Below, piece after piece: positions 36,924-45,627 of a stretch of 64,000 nt of DNA. The translations under genes and the position numbers were made by a program. Source of the stretch: RGIG4140 sp045614025 (GTDB lineage: Bacteria; Pseudomonadota; Alphaproteobacteria; CAAHEQ01; UBA3637). The number at the start of each line of letters is the position of its first letter. Position 1 is the first letter of the stretch. Under the pieces are notes generated by a model. That model ran no database searches. It was not told where the DNA came from and worked only from the letters and a program-made list of their open reading frames with translations. The DNA is taken from NCBI GenBank assembly GCA_045614025.1, contig JAZLCE010000028.1:8507-72506 (forward strand). The letters are read 5' to 3'.

Positions 36924-37481
36924 TTACTCCTCATTTTTTTGATTATGAAACATATTATTAATTGGATAAATATTCAGTTCAGTCCGTCTGTTAAGTTCAT
37001 TACAAAAATCTTCTTCACAAACAGGTGACTCTTCGCCTTTAAATTCTGTTTGAATTCTTTCGGCCTCAATCCCTTGGTCTAAAAGATACGCGCGAACGGC
37101 CTTTGCTCTTTTTTCAGATAAAAACAAATTATCTTCTTGTGTCCCCACTTGATCGGCATAGCCAGTGATGGTAATGTGATATCTTTCATAATGAAGCATT
37201 TTCCTTACGGCCCAATCCAAATTTTTGATTGTTTCTTCTGATAATTCATCTTTTCCGGATCTAAAATAAAGAACTGGTTGACATCCTTTAACAATACTTC
37301 CTTCACAAACAGGTTGTTTAACTGGTGTTGATTTCAACATATCAACAACTTCTTGACGCATAGAACAAATTGTTTTTTTAATTTGAAAATCATTTGCTTC
37401 TGATTGCGATAAAGATGACTGAGAACCAGCGCATCCCGTAAGAAATAAAATTGCCGAACATAATAGTGCACTTAATCTCAT
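36924..37481 (-). CDS. OmpA-family lipoprotein
   Basis: 185 residues from the ATG at 37481, seven bases after aggggg; a longer frame to 37526 is not supported by a ribosome site. The signal ends in lipobox LFLTGC (Cys16). Residues ~85-175 form an OmpA C-terminal peptidoglycan-binding domain with VLYFRSGKDELS, ITGYADQVGTQEDN and LSEKRAKAVRAYLL. Four cysteines (in CEGSIVKGC and CEEDFC) may form disulfides. It would tie the outer membrane to murein. It is the first gene of a pair with the trimeric adhesin, perhaps as stabilising partner. Confidence 0.9.
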   Translation of the reverse strand: MRLSALLCSAILFLTGCAGSQSSLSQSEANDFQIKKTICSMRQEVVDMLKSTPVKQPVCEGSIVKGCQPVLYFRSGKDELSEETIKNLDWAVRKMLHYERYHITITGYADQVGTQEDNLFLSEKRAKAVRAYLLDQGIEAERIQTEFKGEESPVCEEDFCNELNRRTELNIYPINNMFHNQKNEE

Positions 37482-37515
37482 ATGAATCCCCCTCATCAAA
37501 TGATATGATATCTTA

Positions 37516-37545
37516 TTAATACACATAAATAAAATAATATGTCAA
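37516..37545 (-). promoter_or_regulatory. Promoter for the OmpA-like/adhesin pair
   Basis: On the minus strand TTGACA (37540-37545), an 18-base spacer and TATTAA (37516-37521) lie 35 bases ahead of the lipoprotein start. Confidence 0.6.
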
Positions 37546-38053
37546 ACTCTTTTTTCTTAAGAAATCTGTTTTCTTTTTAATGAATTCCCTTTCCTTTTTT
37601 CTAAATTAAATCAATTGAGTTAAATCTGTTAAAGATATTGATTTGATCCGCTTTGGAATACCGTTCATCCGTTATATTTTTTTCTTTTTGATTAATGTTT
37701 ATTTTTTATAATCTCATAAAAAGCATTTCCTTTTTTAGTTTGTTAACTCCTTAAAAATTTTTTGAAACTTATATTCTGCTAAACAAATTGATATAAAGGC
37801 CCCTCTTTTCTTAACGATTTGGCCTAAAGATTGGGGCTGCGCCCCGCCGGCCCCTTATGTCGCATAATAAATATTATTTAATAGTATATAAATATATAAG
37901 TGTTATCAACAAGATAACCTATTAGTTGTTTAAAAATATATAAATAATGAAAAGTTATAAATTTATAGCAATATTTTAATATTGATTTTTATGGATATTT
38001 ATAATTATATTAAGAGAAACGTCCCCTGCACTCATACATATATAGGAGCTCTC
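37546..38053. other. Intergenic region with one G+C-rich hairpin
   Basis: A 500-base AT-rich spacer. At 37833-37854 a 22-base block of almost pure G and C can fold as ggggc-tgc-gcccc or by pairing its first ggggc with a later ggcccc. It contrasts sharply with everything around it. No gene is recognised here. Confidence 0.55.
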
Positions 38054-38500
38054 ATGAATAAAATCAAGTTACAAGGCCTCTCCCCTGATGGACAGGAAAT
38101 GACATATTCTTTAAATGATTTTAAAGGAAAGAAAGTTATTTTATATTTTTATCCTAAAGATAGCACCTCTGGCTGCACACAAGAAGCTTGTAACTTTAGA
38201 GATAGCATGAATAGATTAAGCCCCTACTCTACTGTTATAGGTGTGAACCCTGATAGTATTAAAAGTCATGAAAAATTTAAAGAAAAAGAAAATTTAAACT
38301 TTATTTTACTTTCAGATCCAGAACATATCCTTTCTTCCCTATTTAATGTTTGGGTCCAAAAATCAATGTATGGCCGAAAATATATGGGTATTGAACGCTC
38401 AACGTTTATTTTAGATGAAAATTTAAATATTCTTAAAGAATGGCGAAAAGTTAAAGTGAATGGACACGTTGATGAAGTTATCTCTTTCTTTAAAGGATAA
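38054..38500 (+). CDS. bcp: Peroxiredoxin, Bcp/PrxQ type
   Basis: 148 residues from the ATG at 38054, with aggag seven bases ahead; an in-frame extension to 37982 is unlikely. The thioredoxin-like fold carries the peroxidatic Cys41 and resolving Cys46 in SGCTQEAC, followed by NFRD, with the conserved Thr/Ser of DSTSGC. The C-terminal ERSTFILDENLNI strand is typical. It reduces H2O2 and organic peroxides using thioredoxin, whose gene trxA lies at the left end of the window. Confidence 0.93.
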   Translation: MNKIKLQGLSPDGQEMTYSLNDFKGKKVILYFYPKDSTSGCTQEACNFRDSMNRLSPYSTVIGVNPDSIKSHEKFKEKENLNFILLSDPEHILSSLFNVWVQKSMYGRKYMGIERSTFILDENLNILKEWRKVKVNGHVDEVISFFKG

Positions 38501-38510
38501 TTGACTCAAT

Positions 38511-39716
38511 TTAATCAGTATATGTTCTAGATTCTTGTTTTGGTTGCAACATAAGGGATCTACATAAAAGATATCTTTCTTTAGTTTCTTTAAATTCATT
38601 AGCATATTCGGCTAATTTCAAATATTCTTTTGCAATCCCTGTTGCATAATCTTTTGCGGTTTTACCTTCTTTATTTAGTGCAAAAATATTCAATCCTTTT
38701 TGAACCAATAAAGGCAACATTTCTGAAAGTCCATTCATGCTAGCATAATGAAGCGCCGTGTTCTGCAAATAATCAGGAATGGAAACATCGGCCCCCTTCT
38801 CTAATAGCATTTTTGCTTGGGATTCTCTTGTAACAGTTTCATAATGAACATCACCATGACACATATATGAATCCATATATCTTCCTTTTTTTAAGGCAGA
38901 TAAAAGCGGTGTTTCACCTTGATAATTTTGAGCATCTATATCAATTTGCTCCAACAACTTTTTTAAAAGAGCTGGTCTTATATTACAAGCATGAGATCGA
39001 TCGGAAAAATCTGTTGCCCAATAATGCAATAATGTATTCCCATTTTCATCTTTTTGTTTTAAATTAATATGATCTAACTTTAACAATAAACTTGGTTTTT
39101 CAAGCAGTAAATAAAAAGACAAAGGCTTATTTTTATAAGTTGCATTTTCTACGTCTAATCCTTGTTTAATCATGCTTTCAGCAACTTCTTCAAATAAATA
39201 GGAATCCATATAATCAAGGGGGCTCATGCCTTTTTGATTTTTTTGATTCACATCAACTCCCTTCTCAAAAAGAGCAAATAAAACATCCTTATCTTTATAC
39301 CCTGATTGAGAAAGATAGGCTGTTAAAACCGTTTCTCCATTTGGATAAACTTGATTTAATGACTCAATTGAAGAAGCTTTAATCAAATCAACAGTTAATT
39401 GATTTTTCAACGCAGCATACATCACTGGCGTATATCCTTCATCATTTTGTTGATTAATATCAATCCCTTTTTCAATCAATTTATCTGTCAACTGTGGGTA
39501 AATATGGGCCAACGAGTTACCTTTTTCATCTTTAACAAAAGCATCTCCCCCATAAAACAAATATATAGAAACATCCACATAACTCACATTAAAAAGGCCT
39601 TTTTCTTGAATTGATTTTTCAGAAGATTTTTGCAAAAAACTTTTATTTATGTCGTGTGAGGCAACTTTATCTTGAGATTTTTGTTTTTTTCTAAAGAACA
39701 TGTTTTTAAATACCAT
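38511..39716 (-). CDS. Ankyrin-repeat protein (large)
   Basis: 401 residues. At least seven ankyrin units run from residue ~55 to 370, such as KGIDINQQNDEGYTPVMYAA, KGVDVNQKNQKGMSPLDYM and KGADVSIPDYLQNTALHYAS. The N-terminus is basic (FRKKQKSQDK) without a signal peptide. The repeats alternate with longer helical inserts. It is convergent with bcp and stands alone. The ribosome site is weak; an alternative start is Met6. Ankyrin arrays of this length usually bind proteins; a secreted effector is possible but unsupported here. Confidence 0.88.
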   Translation of the reverse strand: MVFKNMFFRKKQKSQDKVASHDINKSFLQKSSEKSIQEKGLFNVSYVDVSIYLFYGGDAFVKDEKGNSLAHIYPQLTDKLIEKGIDINQQNDEGYTPVMYAALKNQLTVDLIKASSIESLNQVYPNGETVLTAYLSQSGYKDKDVLFALFEKGVDVNQKNQKGMSPLDYMDSYLFEEVAESMIKQGLDVENATYKNKPLSFYLLLEKPSLLLKLDHINLKQKDENGNTLLHYWATDFSDRSHACNIRPALLKKLLEQIDIDAQNYQGETPLLSALKKGRYMDSYMCHGDVHYETVTRESQAKMLLEKGADVSIPDYLQNTALHYASMNGLSEMLPLLVQKGLNIFALNKEGKTAKDYATGIAKEYLKLAEYANEFKETKERYLLCRSLMLQPKQESRTYTD

Positions 39717-39797
39717 TTTTAAACTTATCTTTTGAATTTAAATTAACAATTTTCATGTTTTTTGTCAATCGTTTTTTTTATTTTAAAAATAAAGCCA

Positions 39798-39827
39798 TTG
39801 ACAATCATCATATTTGTTTGATAAAGT
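39798..39827 (+). promoter_or_regulatory. Promoter for the gene at 39876
   Basis: TTGACA (39798-39803), an 18-base spacer and TAAAGT (39822-39827); the -10 is imperfect. Confidence 0.45.
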
Positions 39828-39875
39828 ATCATTTCATAAAAATCGCCAACGCCATTTATTTATAAGAGCAAAGAT

Positions 39876-40496
39876 ATGACACAAACAAAAACAGATGAAT
39901 TTATCAGATTGCTTAAATCTGCTATCAACCAAAAGAAAAGCAACCTTTATCAGATCCCCTATCAAGATGAACAAGCTTTATATGCCGTTGCCATTTTATT
40001 ACATGAAAACAAAAATAAACCAGCTTGCCTTTTTTTGCAAAAACAAGATTTCGAAAAACTTTATCCCGTTTTAGATGAAGCCATGGAATGGTCTAGTCAA
40101 TTTAAGATTATTGTGAGTAATGATGTTTTAACGAATGATAAGCTTAGAAAGGCAATGCCTTATGAAACAGATTCTTTCTTTTTTGATGAGCATCCAACGC
40201 TGCAAGAGCTATCAGAGAAATCAAAGAATATCCATCTTGTAAACTTAAATGAAAATGAAGATTATGACTCTTTTATATTGGTTCCTAATCGATTAATGTT
40301 TAGATATATGGATAAAGAAGCTTTTGGATGTTGCCTTAATGTTCAAGCAAATTTAAAAGAAAGAGAAAGGCAAGAAAACCTTATAAAATTATTTCAAGAT
40401 CTAGATAAACGCAGTCACCCCTATTCTCCAGAATTAATCGATAAATATACGATTGACTTCTTAAAACTAAATAATTGCCAACGCACTTTAGAGTAA
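39876..40496 (+). CDS. Hypothetical cytosolic protein
   Basis: 206 residues, acidic and soluble, no signal peptide or membrane segment, no motif that I recognise. The pattern of strands and helices (ALYAVAILLHE, ACLFLQKQDFEKLYP, FKIIVSNDVL, NIHLVNLNE) suggests an alpha/beta fold. Codon use fits the neighbourhood and a promoter precedes it. It is followed by the HEVTH protein gene, which has its own promoter. The function is unknown. Confidence 0.6.
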   Translation: MTQTKTDEFIRLLKSAINQKKSNLYQIPYQDEQALYAVAILLHENKNKPACLFLQKQDFEKLYPVLDEAMEWSSQFKIIVSNDVLTNDKLRKAMPYETDSFFFDEHPTLQELSEKSKNIHLVNLNENEDYDSFILVPNRLMFRYMDKEAFGCCLNVQANLKERERQENLIKLFQDLDKRSHPYSPELIDKYTIDFLKLNNCQRTLE

Positions 40497-40512
40497 TATC
40501 AAATTTTTAAGG

Positions 40513-40541
40513 TTTACATTTTAAATAACATTCTTTATACT
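40513..40541 (+). promoter_or_regulatory. Promoter for the HEVTH protein gene
   Basis: TTTACA (40513-40518), a 17-base spacer and TATACT (40536-40541) lie 31 bases ahead of the start at 40572. Confidence 0.6.
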
Positions 40542-40571
40542 TTCTTATTAAGTGAACTTAAAGGATGGGTT

Positions 40572-41336
40572 ATGGAATTAAATATTACTATATCTCCAAA
40601 AGAAACAACCATTCAAGAAACATTAATGTTTCAAACAAATGATCAACCCTTATTTTGGAAGAGTAAACTATTTGAAGTTTATCCTTCTCTTGATAAGCCA
40701 AAAGGGTTATATGGTTCATGGAGTAAACGAAAAGAATATTTAACCACAGAGTTATCTAAAATATATGATCAAGAGCAAAATACTTTTCATACTCAACTCA
40801 AAATTTATCTTCATCAATGGAAAACAAATCAAAAAATATTAACAGAGATTTTCTCTCATATATTTAATATTGACTGCCGGCCCTTATTTAATCAAATGTA
40901 TGCTCAGATCTCTTTAAATCCCATATGCCCTCGTTATTTAAACTCACAGACCTTTTCAATTTTTTATAAATTTGGTCCCAAGCAATTTTTAAATATGGTT
41001 ATTCATGAAGTCACTCACTTTCTTTGGTTTTATGTATGGCAGCAAAATTTTCATGATAATACAGCAGAATATGACCAACCTCATCTTAAATGGCTTTTAA
41101 GTGAAATGGTTATTGATACATTAATAAAAAACACGAAGCTTAACACTTTATATGCCCAAGAAGATTTAGATAAACCTGCTTATGAATACTTTTATAATAT
41201 CAAAATTCAAAATATCCCTCTTTTAGATACATTAAAAGAGATATACCTGAATTCACCAAACATACAAACTTTTATGAAGAACTCTTATCTCTATCTTCAA
41301 ATCAATGAAACAACTATTCGAAAACAAATACCTTAA
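40572..41336 (+). CDS. Putative HExxH zinc-binding protein of unknown function
   Basis: 254 residues, no signal peptide. The motif MVIHEVTHFLW gives HEVTH at 145-149, and WLLSEMVIDTLI supplies Glu178 as a plausible third ligand, the HExxH...E order of gluzincins. The N-terminal 120 residues are helical and unrecognised. A good ggatggg ribosome site precedes the ATG. It is 14 bases upstream of a small lipoprotein gene, probably in one transcript. It does not resemble the HELRH protein at 33771 outside the motif. Peptidase activity is inference from the motif alone. Confidence 0.65.
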   Translation: MELNITISPKETTIQETLMFQTNDQPLFWKSKLFEVYPSLDKPKGLYGSWSKRKEYLTTELSKIYDQEQNTFHTQLKIYLHQWKTNQKILTEIFSHIFNIDCRPLFNQMYAQISLNPICPRYLNSQTFSIFYKFGPKQFLNMVIHEVTHFLWFYVWQQNFHDNTAEYDQPHLKWLLSEMVIDTLIKNTKLNTLYAQEDLDKPAYEYFYNIKIQNIPLLDTLKEIYLNSPNIQTFMKNSYLYLQINETTIRKQIP

Positions 41337-41350
41337 AGGAGATCCCATTA

Positions 41351-41581
41351 ATGAAAAAATATTTATTTATTCCTCTTCTTTTTCTTTCAGCTTGTTCATC
41401 AAACAATAAAGAACTTTACACCAACGATTATGGGTATGGCACTTTTGAAACAACTTGTGAAACTTTAGGTAAATGCTATCAGTCAGCCTATAAACAATGC
41501 TCTGGGCGATTTGAAAAGTTGGATCGCGTTGTTCTTCCCAAAGGAGATAAACCAATTAATCTTATTTATGAATGCAGATAA
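41351..41581 (+). CDS. Small cysteine-containing lipoprotein
   Basis: 76 residues: lipoprotein signal with lipobox LLFLSAC (Cys15), then about 60 residues holding four cysteines (in TTCETLGKC, QCSG and the ending YECR), which could form two disulfides in the periplasm. The aaggaga ribosome site is strong. It lies 14 bases after the HEVTH gene and is closed by a hairpin. I do not recognise the family. Confidence 0.7.
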   Translation: MKKYLFIPLLFLSACSSNNKELYTNDYGYGTFETTCETLGKCYQSAYKQCSGRFEKLDRVVLPKGDKPINLIYECR

Positions 41582-41582
41582 C

Positions 41583-41622
41583 AAAAAGTGATATACCACC
41601 TTTAAAGCGTATATCATTTTTT
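41583..41622. terminator. Bidirectional terminator between the small lipoprotein and sodC
   Basis: The inverted repeat aaaaagtgatatac / gtatatcattttt (one bulged G, 12-base loop) has A/T-runs on both sides and lies between two converging genes. Confidence 0.7.
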
Positions 41623-41649
41623 GATACATTTTATCGCCAACGCCCGTCA

Positions 41650-42153
41650 TTATTTTATTACACCACAACCAATTCTTTCACCGCCACCACCCAAGGTCAA
41701 AGGGGAATCATCATAATTATCGCCTCCTTTATGAAGAATAAGCGATTTTCCTTTGAGCTCATCCAAGGTGATATTATTTTTATAAAATCTTGTTTTAATT
41801 TCTCCGTTTAAATCGGCTATCAAAACAGGTAAATCTCCCTTATGTCCATTTTTATTTGGGCCTAAATGCTTTTTTGTTTTATCCGGATCATAATGCGAAC
41901 CGGCTCGTCCAAAAACAACTTCTTTTCCATCAACAAAAAAAGACTCACATTTATCAAATTCATGGATATGAAATCCATGTGGCCCTTTTGGAATATTATA
42001 TAGATCAATCAAAAATGCCACTCCTTTACCTGCTTCTTGAATAGTAATAATTCCCATATTTTCATCAGTCACAGAATATAAAGGAACAGCCACTTTATTT
42101 TCTTTTATACACGCGCTTAATAACACCATACTTAATATTATATATAATTTCAT
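41650..42153 (-). CDS. sodC: Cu/Zn superoxide dismutase lipoprotein
   Basis: 167 residues from the ATG at 42153, which follows agagg; a TTG directly ahead is less likely. The lipobox LLSAC gives a lipidated enzyme. Copper and zinc ligands are in HGFHIHE, AGSHYDPDKTKKHLG with the following HKGDLP, and the cysteine pair is CESFF...GERIGCGVI. It dismutates superoxide in the periplasm or at the outer membrane, commonly against host phagocyte burst. That fits a host-associated bacterium that also carries an oxygen-sensitive nifJ. Confidence 0.95.
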   Translation of the reverse strand: MKLYIILSMVLLSACIKENKVAVPLYSVTDENMGIITIQEAGKGVAFLIDLYNIPKGPHGFHIHEFDKCESFFVDGKEVVFGRAGSHYDPDKTKKHLGPNKNGHKGDLPVLIADLNGEIKTRFYKNNITLDELKGKSLILHKGGDNYDDSPLTLGGGGERIGCGVIK

Positions 42154-42246
42154 CAAAAACCTCTCTTTCCTAAAGAAGATAGTTTTTATTCTTGATAAAT
42201 AAACAGTTAACCAGATTTTGATTATGACATTTTTATGAAATAGCTC

Positions 42247-42275
42247 TTGACATATATAACCTAAAGTCGTATACC
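42247..42275 (+). promoter_or_regulatory. Promoter for the autotransporter gene
   Basis: TTGACA (42247-42252), a 17-base spacer and TATACC (42270-42275) predict a leader of about 50 bases. Confidence 0.7.
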
Positions 42276-42332
42276 AAAAAGCATATCTATTTGAATAAAT
42301 TATGAATCAAAAAAGCAAGAAAGGAGTGTTTT

Positions 42333-44708
42333 ATGAAATATTCAAATACAGCTCTTAAAGAGCTTTCTAAAAGATATCGTAACATTTTAATTAAATGTGC
42401 CTTAATGAATGCCATCGCTTTAATGGCTTCAGTTCCAGCAATGGCTGACATTAATCTATCAAATTTTGATAATGCCTATAAATCTGTTTATGTCGGGTAT
42501 TATAATGATGGAACAATTGATCCTATTACTCACTCCGATCAAAACATTACTTTAGATGCCTCAACAATGGATAACACAGATAAAGTAATCCGTGGGGTGA
42601 TGACAAAAGTAAACGGTAGCAAAGGTGGATCTATCACTTTAGGTGGGGAAAACACTGATTCAATCAAGATTATTTCTAAACAACAAGCTGTTCTTGCTCT
42701 TGGTAACGGAAAAAATGCCGATCCAATTCATTCAAGCATTCAATTGATGGCAAAAAATATTTATTTGGAATCAACAAATTCAACAGAAGGCGACACGGCA
42801 GCCGTTCATGTTGGCAATAACACAGATAAAGCTGATTTATCCAACAAACCAACAACAACCATTACTTTAACTGGTGATAATATCACAATTAAATCAAATA
42901 GAACTGGCGTGGCAGCTATGAGCCAAGGTCTTTTAAATATTACTGGGAATACAGATATCACTGGTGGATTATCAGCAATTGTTGCCCGTGGTTATGCCAC
43001 CGTTAATATTAATACAGAAGGAACAGCTTCAACGAAACTCAATGGCAATATTTCCTTTGATTACAGCGATTCAACATCTAAATCTGTTATTGATGCCTAT
43101 GTCAATATTGCATTAAATGGAAATAATTCATACTGGACGGGAAATGTCACCCGTTCTTGGGACAAAAAACCAACAGAAGAGTCTTTATTTGTTGATAATG
43201 GCGTTAAATTAACACTCAACGATGGTGCAGTTTGGAACGCAACAAAAATTACACCATCTGAAACATTAGAACAAGTTAGTGTCAACACCTTAACCATTAA
43301 CAAGGGAACGATTAATGTTGCTAATGGAGCCACAGCTCTTGTTAAAAACACAATTGTTAATGGCGACTTAACTTTAAACGGCAAAATCACTGGTGAAACA
43401 GTTACATTTAACAGAGGGTCATCACTTACAACTGCTTTAGATGACACGGTAAAAATCAGTGCTAATAAAGTTTCAATTAATGATGCCTCTTTAAACTTGA
43501 TTTTAGACCCAAGTATTACAGCAAAAACATATAACTTTATTGAATCAGACAACATTTCTGGCACTTTCAAAATTGCAGACAATGGTTTATATTCCTTCAA
43601 ACAAGAAGGTGGAAAAATTGTTGCAACGGAAAAATCAAGTGGTGAAATTGCCCAAAACACAGGAGCTTCAACGCAAGATGCCAACGCATTGCTTGCCATT
43701 ATTGATGCAAATAAAACAAATGGTAAAGGTGGAGCTTTAGCCAACGCTTTATCAAATGCTATGCAAACAGGTCACTCTGCTGCGGCCGTTCAAGCTGCAA
43801 AAGAAGCCGCTCCAACAGATTCTCAATTCGTAGCTGGTCTTGCCAAAGAAACAGCTAACACATTGGCAAACGTTTCTCTTGTTCGTATGGATACAATCAA
43901 AGGAACATCTGGCGGTGATTTAACAGAAGGTGCTGGCATTTGGGGTCAAGGGCTTTATAATCATACAAAACAAAATGCAACAACAAGATCTGATGGTTTC
44001 TCAGCAAATTCCCATGGATTTGCATTCGGTGCCGATAAAGAACTCTCTGATACCGTTCTTTTCGGTATGGGTTATGCCTTTATGAACACAGATGCCGACT
44101 CTTTAGGCCGCGATATTAAAGTAAACAGCCACAACATCTTTGCTTATGGTAAATATCAACCGTCTCAATGGTATGTTTGCTCTATTTTGAATTATAACAT
44201 TTCAAGATATAAAGAAAGAAAAGCTCCAATGGGCGTTCTTCTTCGCAGTGAATATGATGTTAGCTCTTATGGTGGTCAAGTGATGACTGGTTATGTTTTC
44301 AAAAACGGTATCAGACCATATGCAGGGTTACGTTATCTTTTTGTGGATGCTGATTCATATTATGATGGCATTCAACGTGTTCATTCCGAAAAAGAAGACG
44401 TGTTAACATCACTTGTTGGTATCAAATATAGCACATCTGTTAAAACGAATAACATAATGATTCGCCCAACAGCTAGAATTGCAGCAACATATGATATTTT
44501 ATCTGAAAACTCTGATGCTAACATCTCTGTTTTAGGTGGAAGCAATTACCAAATCGAAGGAAACCGACTCCATAGATTCGGAATTGAAACAGTTGTTGGT
44601 GCAACAGCTACAATTGATAATATTGATATCACTTTGGAATATAATGGTGCTTTCCGTCAAGACTATAAGTCTCAAGGCGGTATTTTAAGAGCCAGATATA
44701 ATTTCTAA
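42333..44708 (+). CDS. Autotransporter (type Va) with passenger and beta-barrel
   Basis: 791 residues. The extended signal region (1-38, ending PAMA) begins with NTALKELSKRYRNILIKC. The passenger, about 40-500, is rich in Asn, Thr and beta-strand repeats, typical of a beta-helix adhesin. The autotransporter barrel (about 530-791) starts near GAGIWGQGLYNHTKQ, includes FAFGADKELSDTVLFGMGYAF, and ends in a terminal Phe (RARYNF), the signal for outer-membrane assembly. No protease or lipase catalytic motif is evident. A ggag ribosome site, a good promoter and a strong terminator frame the gene. Its barrel is related to the partial gene at the right end. Confidence 0.93.
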   Translation: MKYSNTALKELSKRYRNILIKCALMNAIALMASVPAMADINLSNFDNAYKSVYVGYYNDGTIDPITHSDQNITLDASTMDNTDKVIRGVMTKVNGSKGGSITLGGENTDSIKIISKQQAVLALGNGKNADPIHSSIQLMAKNIYLESTNSTEGDTAAVHVGNNTDKADLSNKPTTTITLTGDNITIKSNRTGVAAMSQGLLNITGNTDITGGLSAIVARGYATVNINTEGTASTKLNGNISFDYSDSTSKSVIDAYVNIALNGNNSYWTGNVTRSWDKKPTEESLFVDNGVKLTLNDGAVWNATKITPSETLEQVSVNTLTINKGTINVANGATALVKNTIVNGDLTLNGKITGETVTFNRGSSLTTALDDTVKISANKVSINDASLNLILDPSITAKTYNFIESDNISGTFKIADNGLYSFKQEGGKIVATEKSSGEIAQNTGASTQDANALLAIIDANKTNGKGGALANALSNAMQTGHSAAAVQAAKEAAPTDSQFVAGLAKETANTLANVSLVRMDTIKGTSGGDLTEGAGIWGQGLYNHTKQNATTRSDGFSANSHGFAFGADKELSDTVLFGMGYAFMNTDADSLGRDIKVNSHNIFAYGKYQPSQWYVCSILNYNISRYKERKAPMGVLLRSEYDVSSYGGQVMTGYVFKNGIRPYAGLRYLFVDADSYYDGIQRVHSEKEDVLTSLVGIKYSTSVKTNNIMIRPTARIAATYDILSENSDANISVLGGSNYQIEGNRLHRFGIETVVGATATIDNIDITLEYNGAFRQDYKSQGGILRARYNF

Positions 44709-44729
44709 TTATTATCAAATCATAAACTA

Positions 44730-44761
44730 AAACCGTCGAGCATCCTCTCGGCGGTTTTTTT
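44730..44761 (+). terminator. Terminator of the autotransporter gene
   Basis: An 11-pair stem (aaaccgtcgag / ctcggcggttt, one U-G pair) is followed by a T-run. Confidence 0.9.
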
Positions 44762-44823
44762 ATTGATAGTAAAAAATTATTTTTAATATTGAAAACAAAT
44801 CAATTAACAACCATATCTACAAC

Positions 44824-45582
44824 ATGAAAAAAATCTTATTTATAGTCATTTGTTTATTAAATTTTCCTTCATCTGCTAATCTGAGAGGAAATTGCCCTTC
44901 TTATGAATCAGAATACGGGAAAAACTGTTTTTTGGATTTAAACCAAGTTCCCATTCTTCAAATGATTAAAACTGATTTAGAGAGTTCTAATCTTTTAGGA
45001 AATATAAAATATACGCCTACAGCAAATCAAATTGATTATATTTACTACCAAAATGAAAATATCTTTGCTAAAACACCTTATCAAAATTTCAAAAAAAATG
45101 GCGTTCAAGAATTTTTTTATTCAAACCAAAATTTATTAGCCAGTATTCCTTATCAAAATGATATTATAAATGGTTTGGTGCAAGTCTTTTATATAGATGG
45201 CTCAACAAAAATGAAAGTTACCTATTTAAACGGCAAAAAAACAGGAACAGGTTTTATGTTTTATCCAAATGGAAATACCTCTTTAAAAGAAACCTATCAA
45301 AATGGTCACATCAACGGCATTCAATATCAATATTATTATGATGGAGCTCTTCAATCTTCTTTGTCATTTAAAAATGGCATTTTAGATGGACCAACTAAAC
45401 TTTATTATGAAAACGGCGATATCTTGGCAACACTTATCTTTGAAAATGGAGAACTTATTCAAAATATTTGTTATACGCCTTTAGGCGAACAATCTTCATT
45501 AAATCAAATTGATCTATATAAATTAAAATATGGAATGCGCCCCATAAATTGTTTTATTTTTTCTGAGGCTCAAAATTATTAA
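44824..45582 (+). CDS. Exported MORN-variant (YwqK-like) repeat protein
   Basis: 252 residues with an N-terminal signal peptide (about 1-18). Residues ~85-215 hold five or six repeats of the form G....YY.NG.L...I.Y.NG, the MORN_2 variant seen in YwqK-type proteins (for example NGHINGIQYQYYYDGALQ). In databases such proteins are called toxin-antitoxin YwqK antitoxins, but that name does not imply function here. Two N-terminal and two C-terminal cysteines may be disulfide bonded. No ribosome site precedes the ATG, which is unusual in this window. Confidence 0.75.
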   Translation: MKKILFIVICLLNFPSSANLRGNCPSYESEYGKNCFLDLNQVPILQMIKTDLESSNLLGNIKYTPTANQIDYIYYQNENIFAKTPYQNFKKNGVQEFFYSNQNLLASIPYQNDIINGLVQVFYIDGSTKMKVTYLNGKKTGTGFMFYPNGNTSLKETYQNGHINGIQYQYYYDGALQSSLSFKNGILDGPTKLYYENGDILATLIFENGELIQNICYTPLGEQSSLNQIDLYKLKYGMRPINCFIFSEAQNY

Positions 45583-45591
45583 GAATGATTC

Positions 45592-45620
45592 TTGACAAAG
45601 AGGAGATTCTCGTGTAATTT
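45592..45620 (+). promoter_or_regulatory. Promoter predicting a leaderless message
   Basis: TTGACA (45592-45597), a 17-base spacer and TAATTT (45615-45620) place the start at about 45627-45628, the first base of the endonuclease ATG. An aggag sequence at 45601-45605 lies within the spacer and would not be transcribed. Confidence 0.6.
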
Positions 45621-45627
45621 TTAAAGC

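Noticed and set aside
37982..38053. N-terminal extension of the Bcp peroxiredoxin
   Set aside because: The extension has no homology to the family and no ribosome site; the ATG at 38054 has aggag at good spacing.
43097..43744. Minus-strand open frame of 215 codons inside the autotransporter gene
   Set aside because: It is the complement of a repetitive Thr/Asn-rich passenger; there is no ribosome site or recognisable protein.
44824..45582. Antitoxin of a toxin-antitoxin pair (YwqK label)
   Set aside because: The protein has a signal peptide and MORN-type repeats and no toxin gene is adjacent, so the label is not a functional call.
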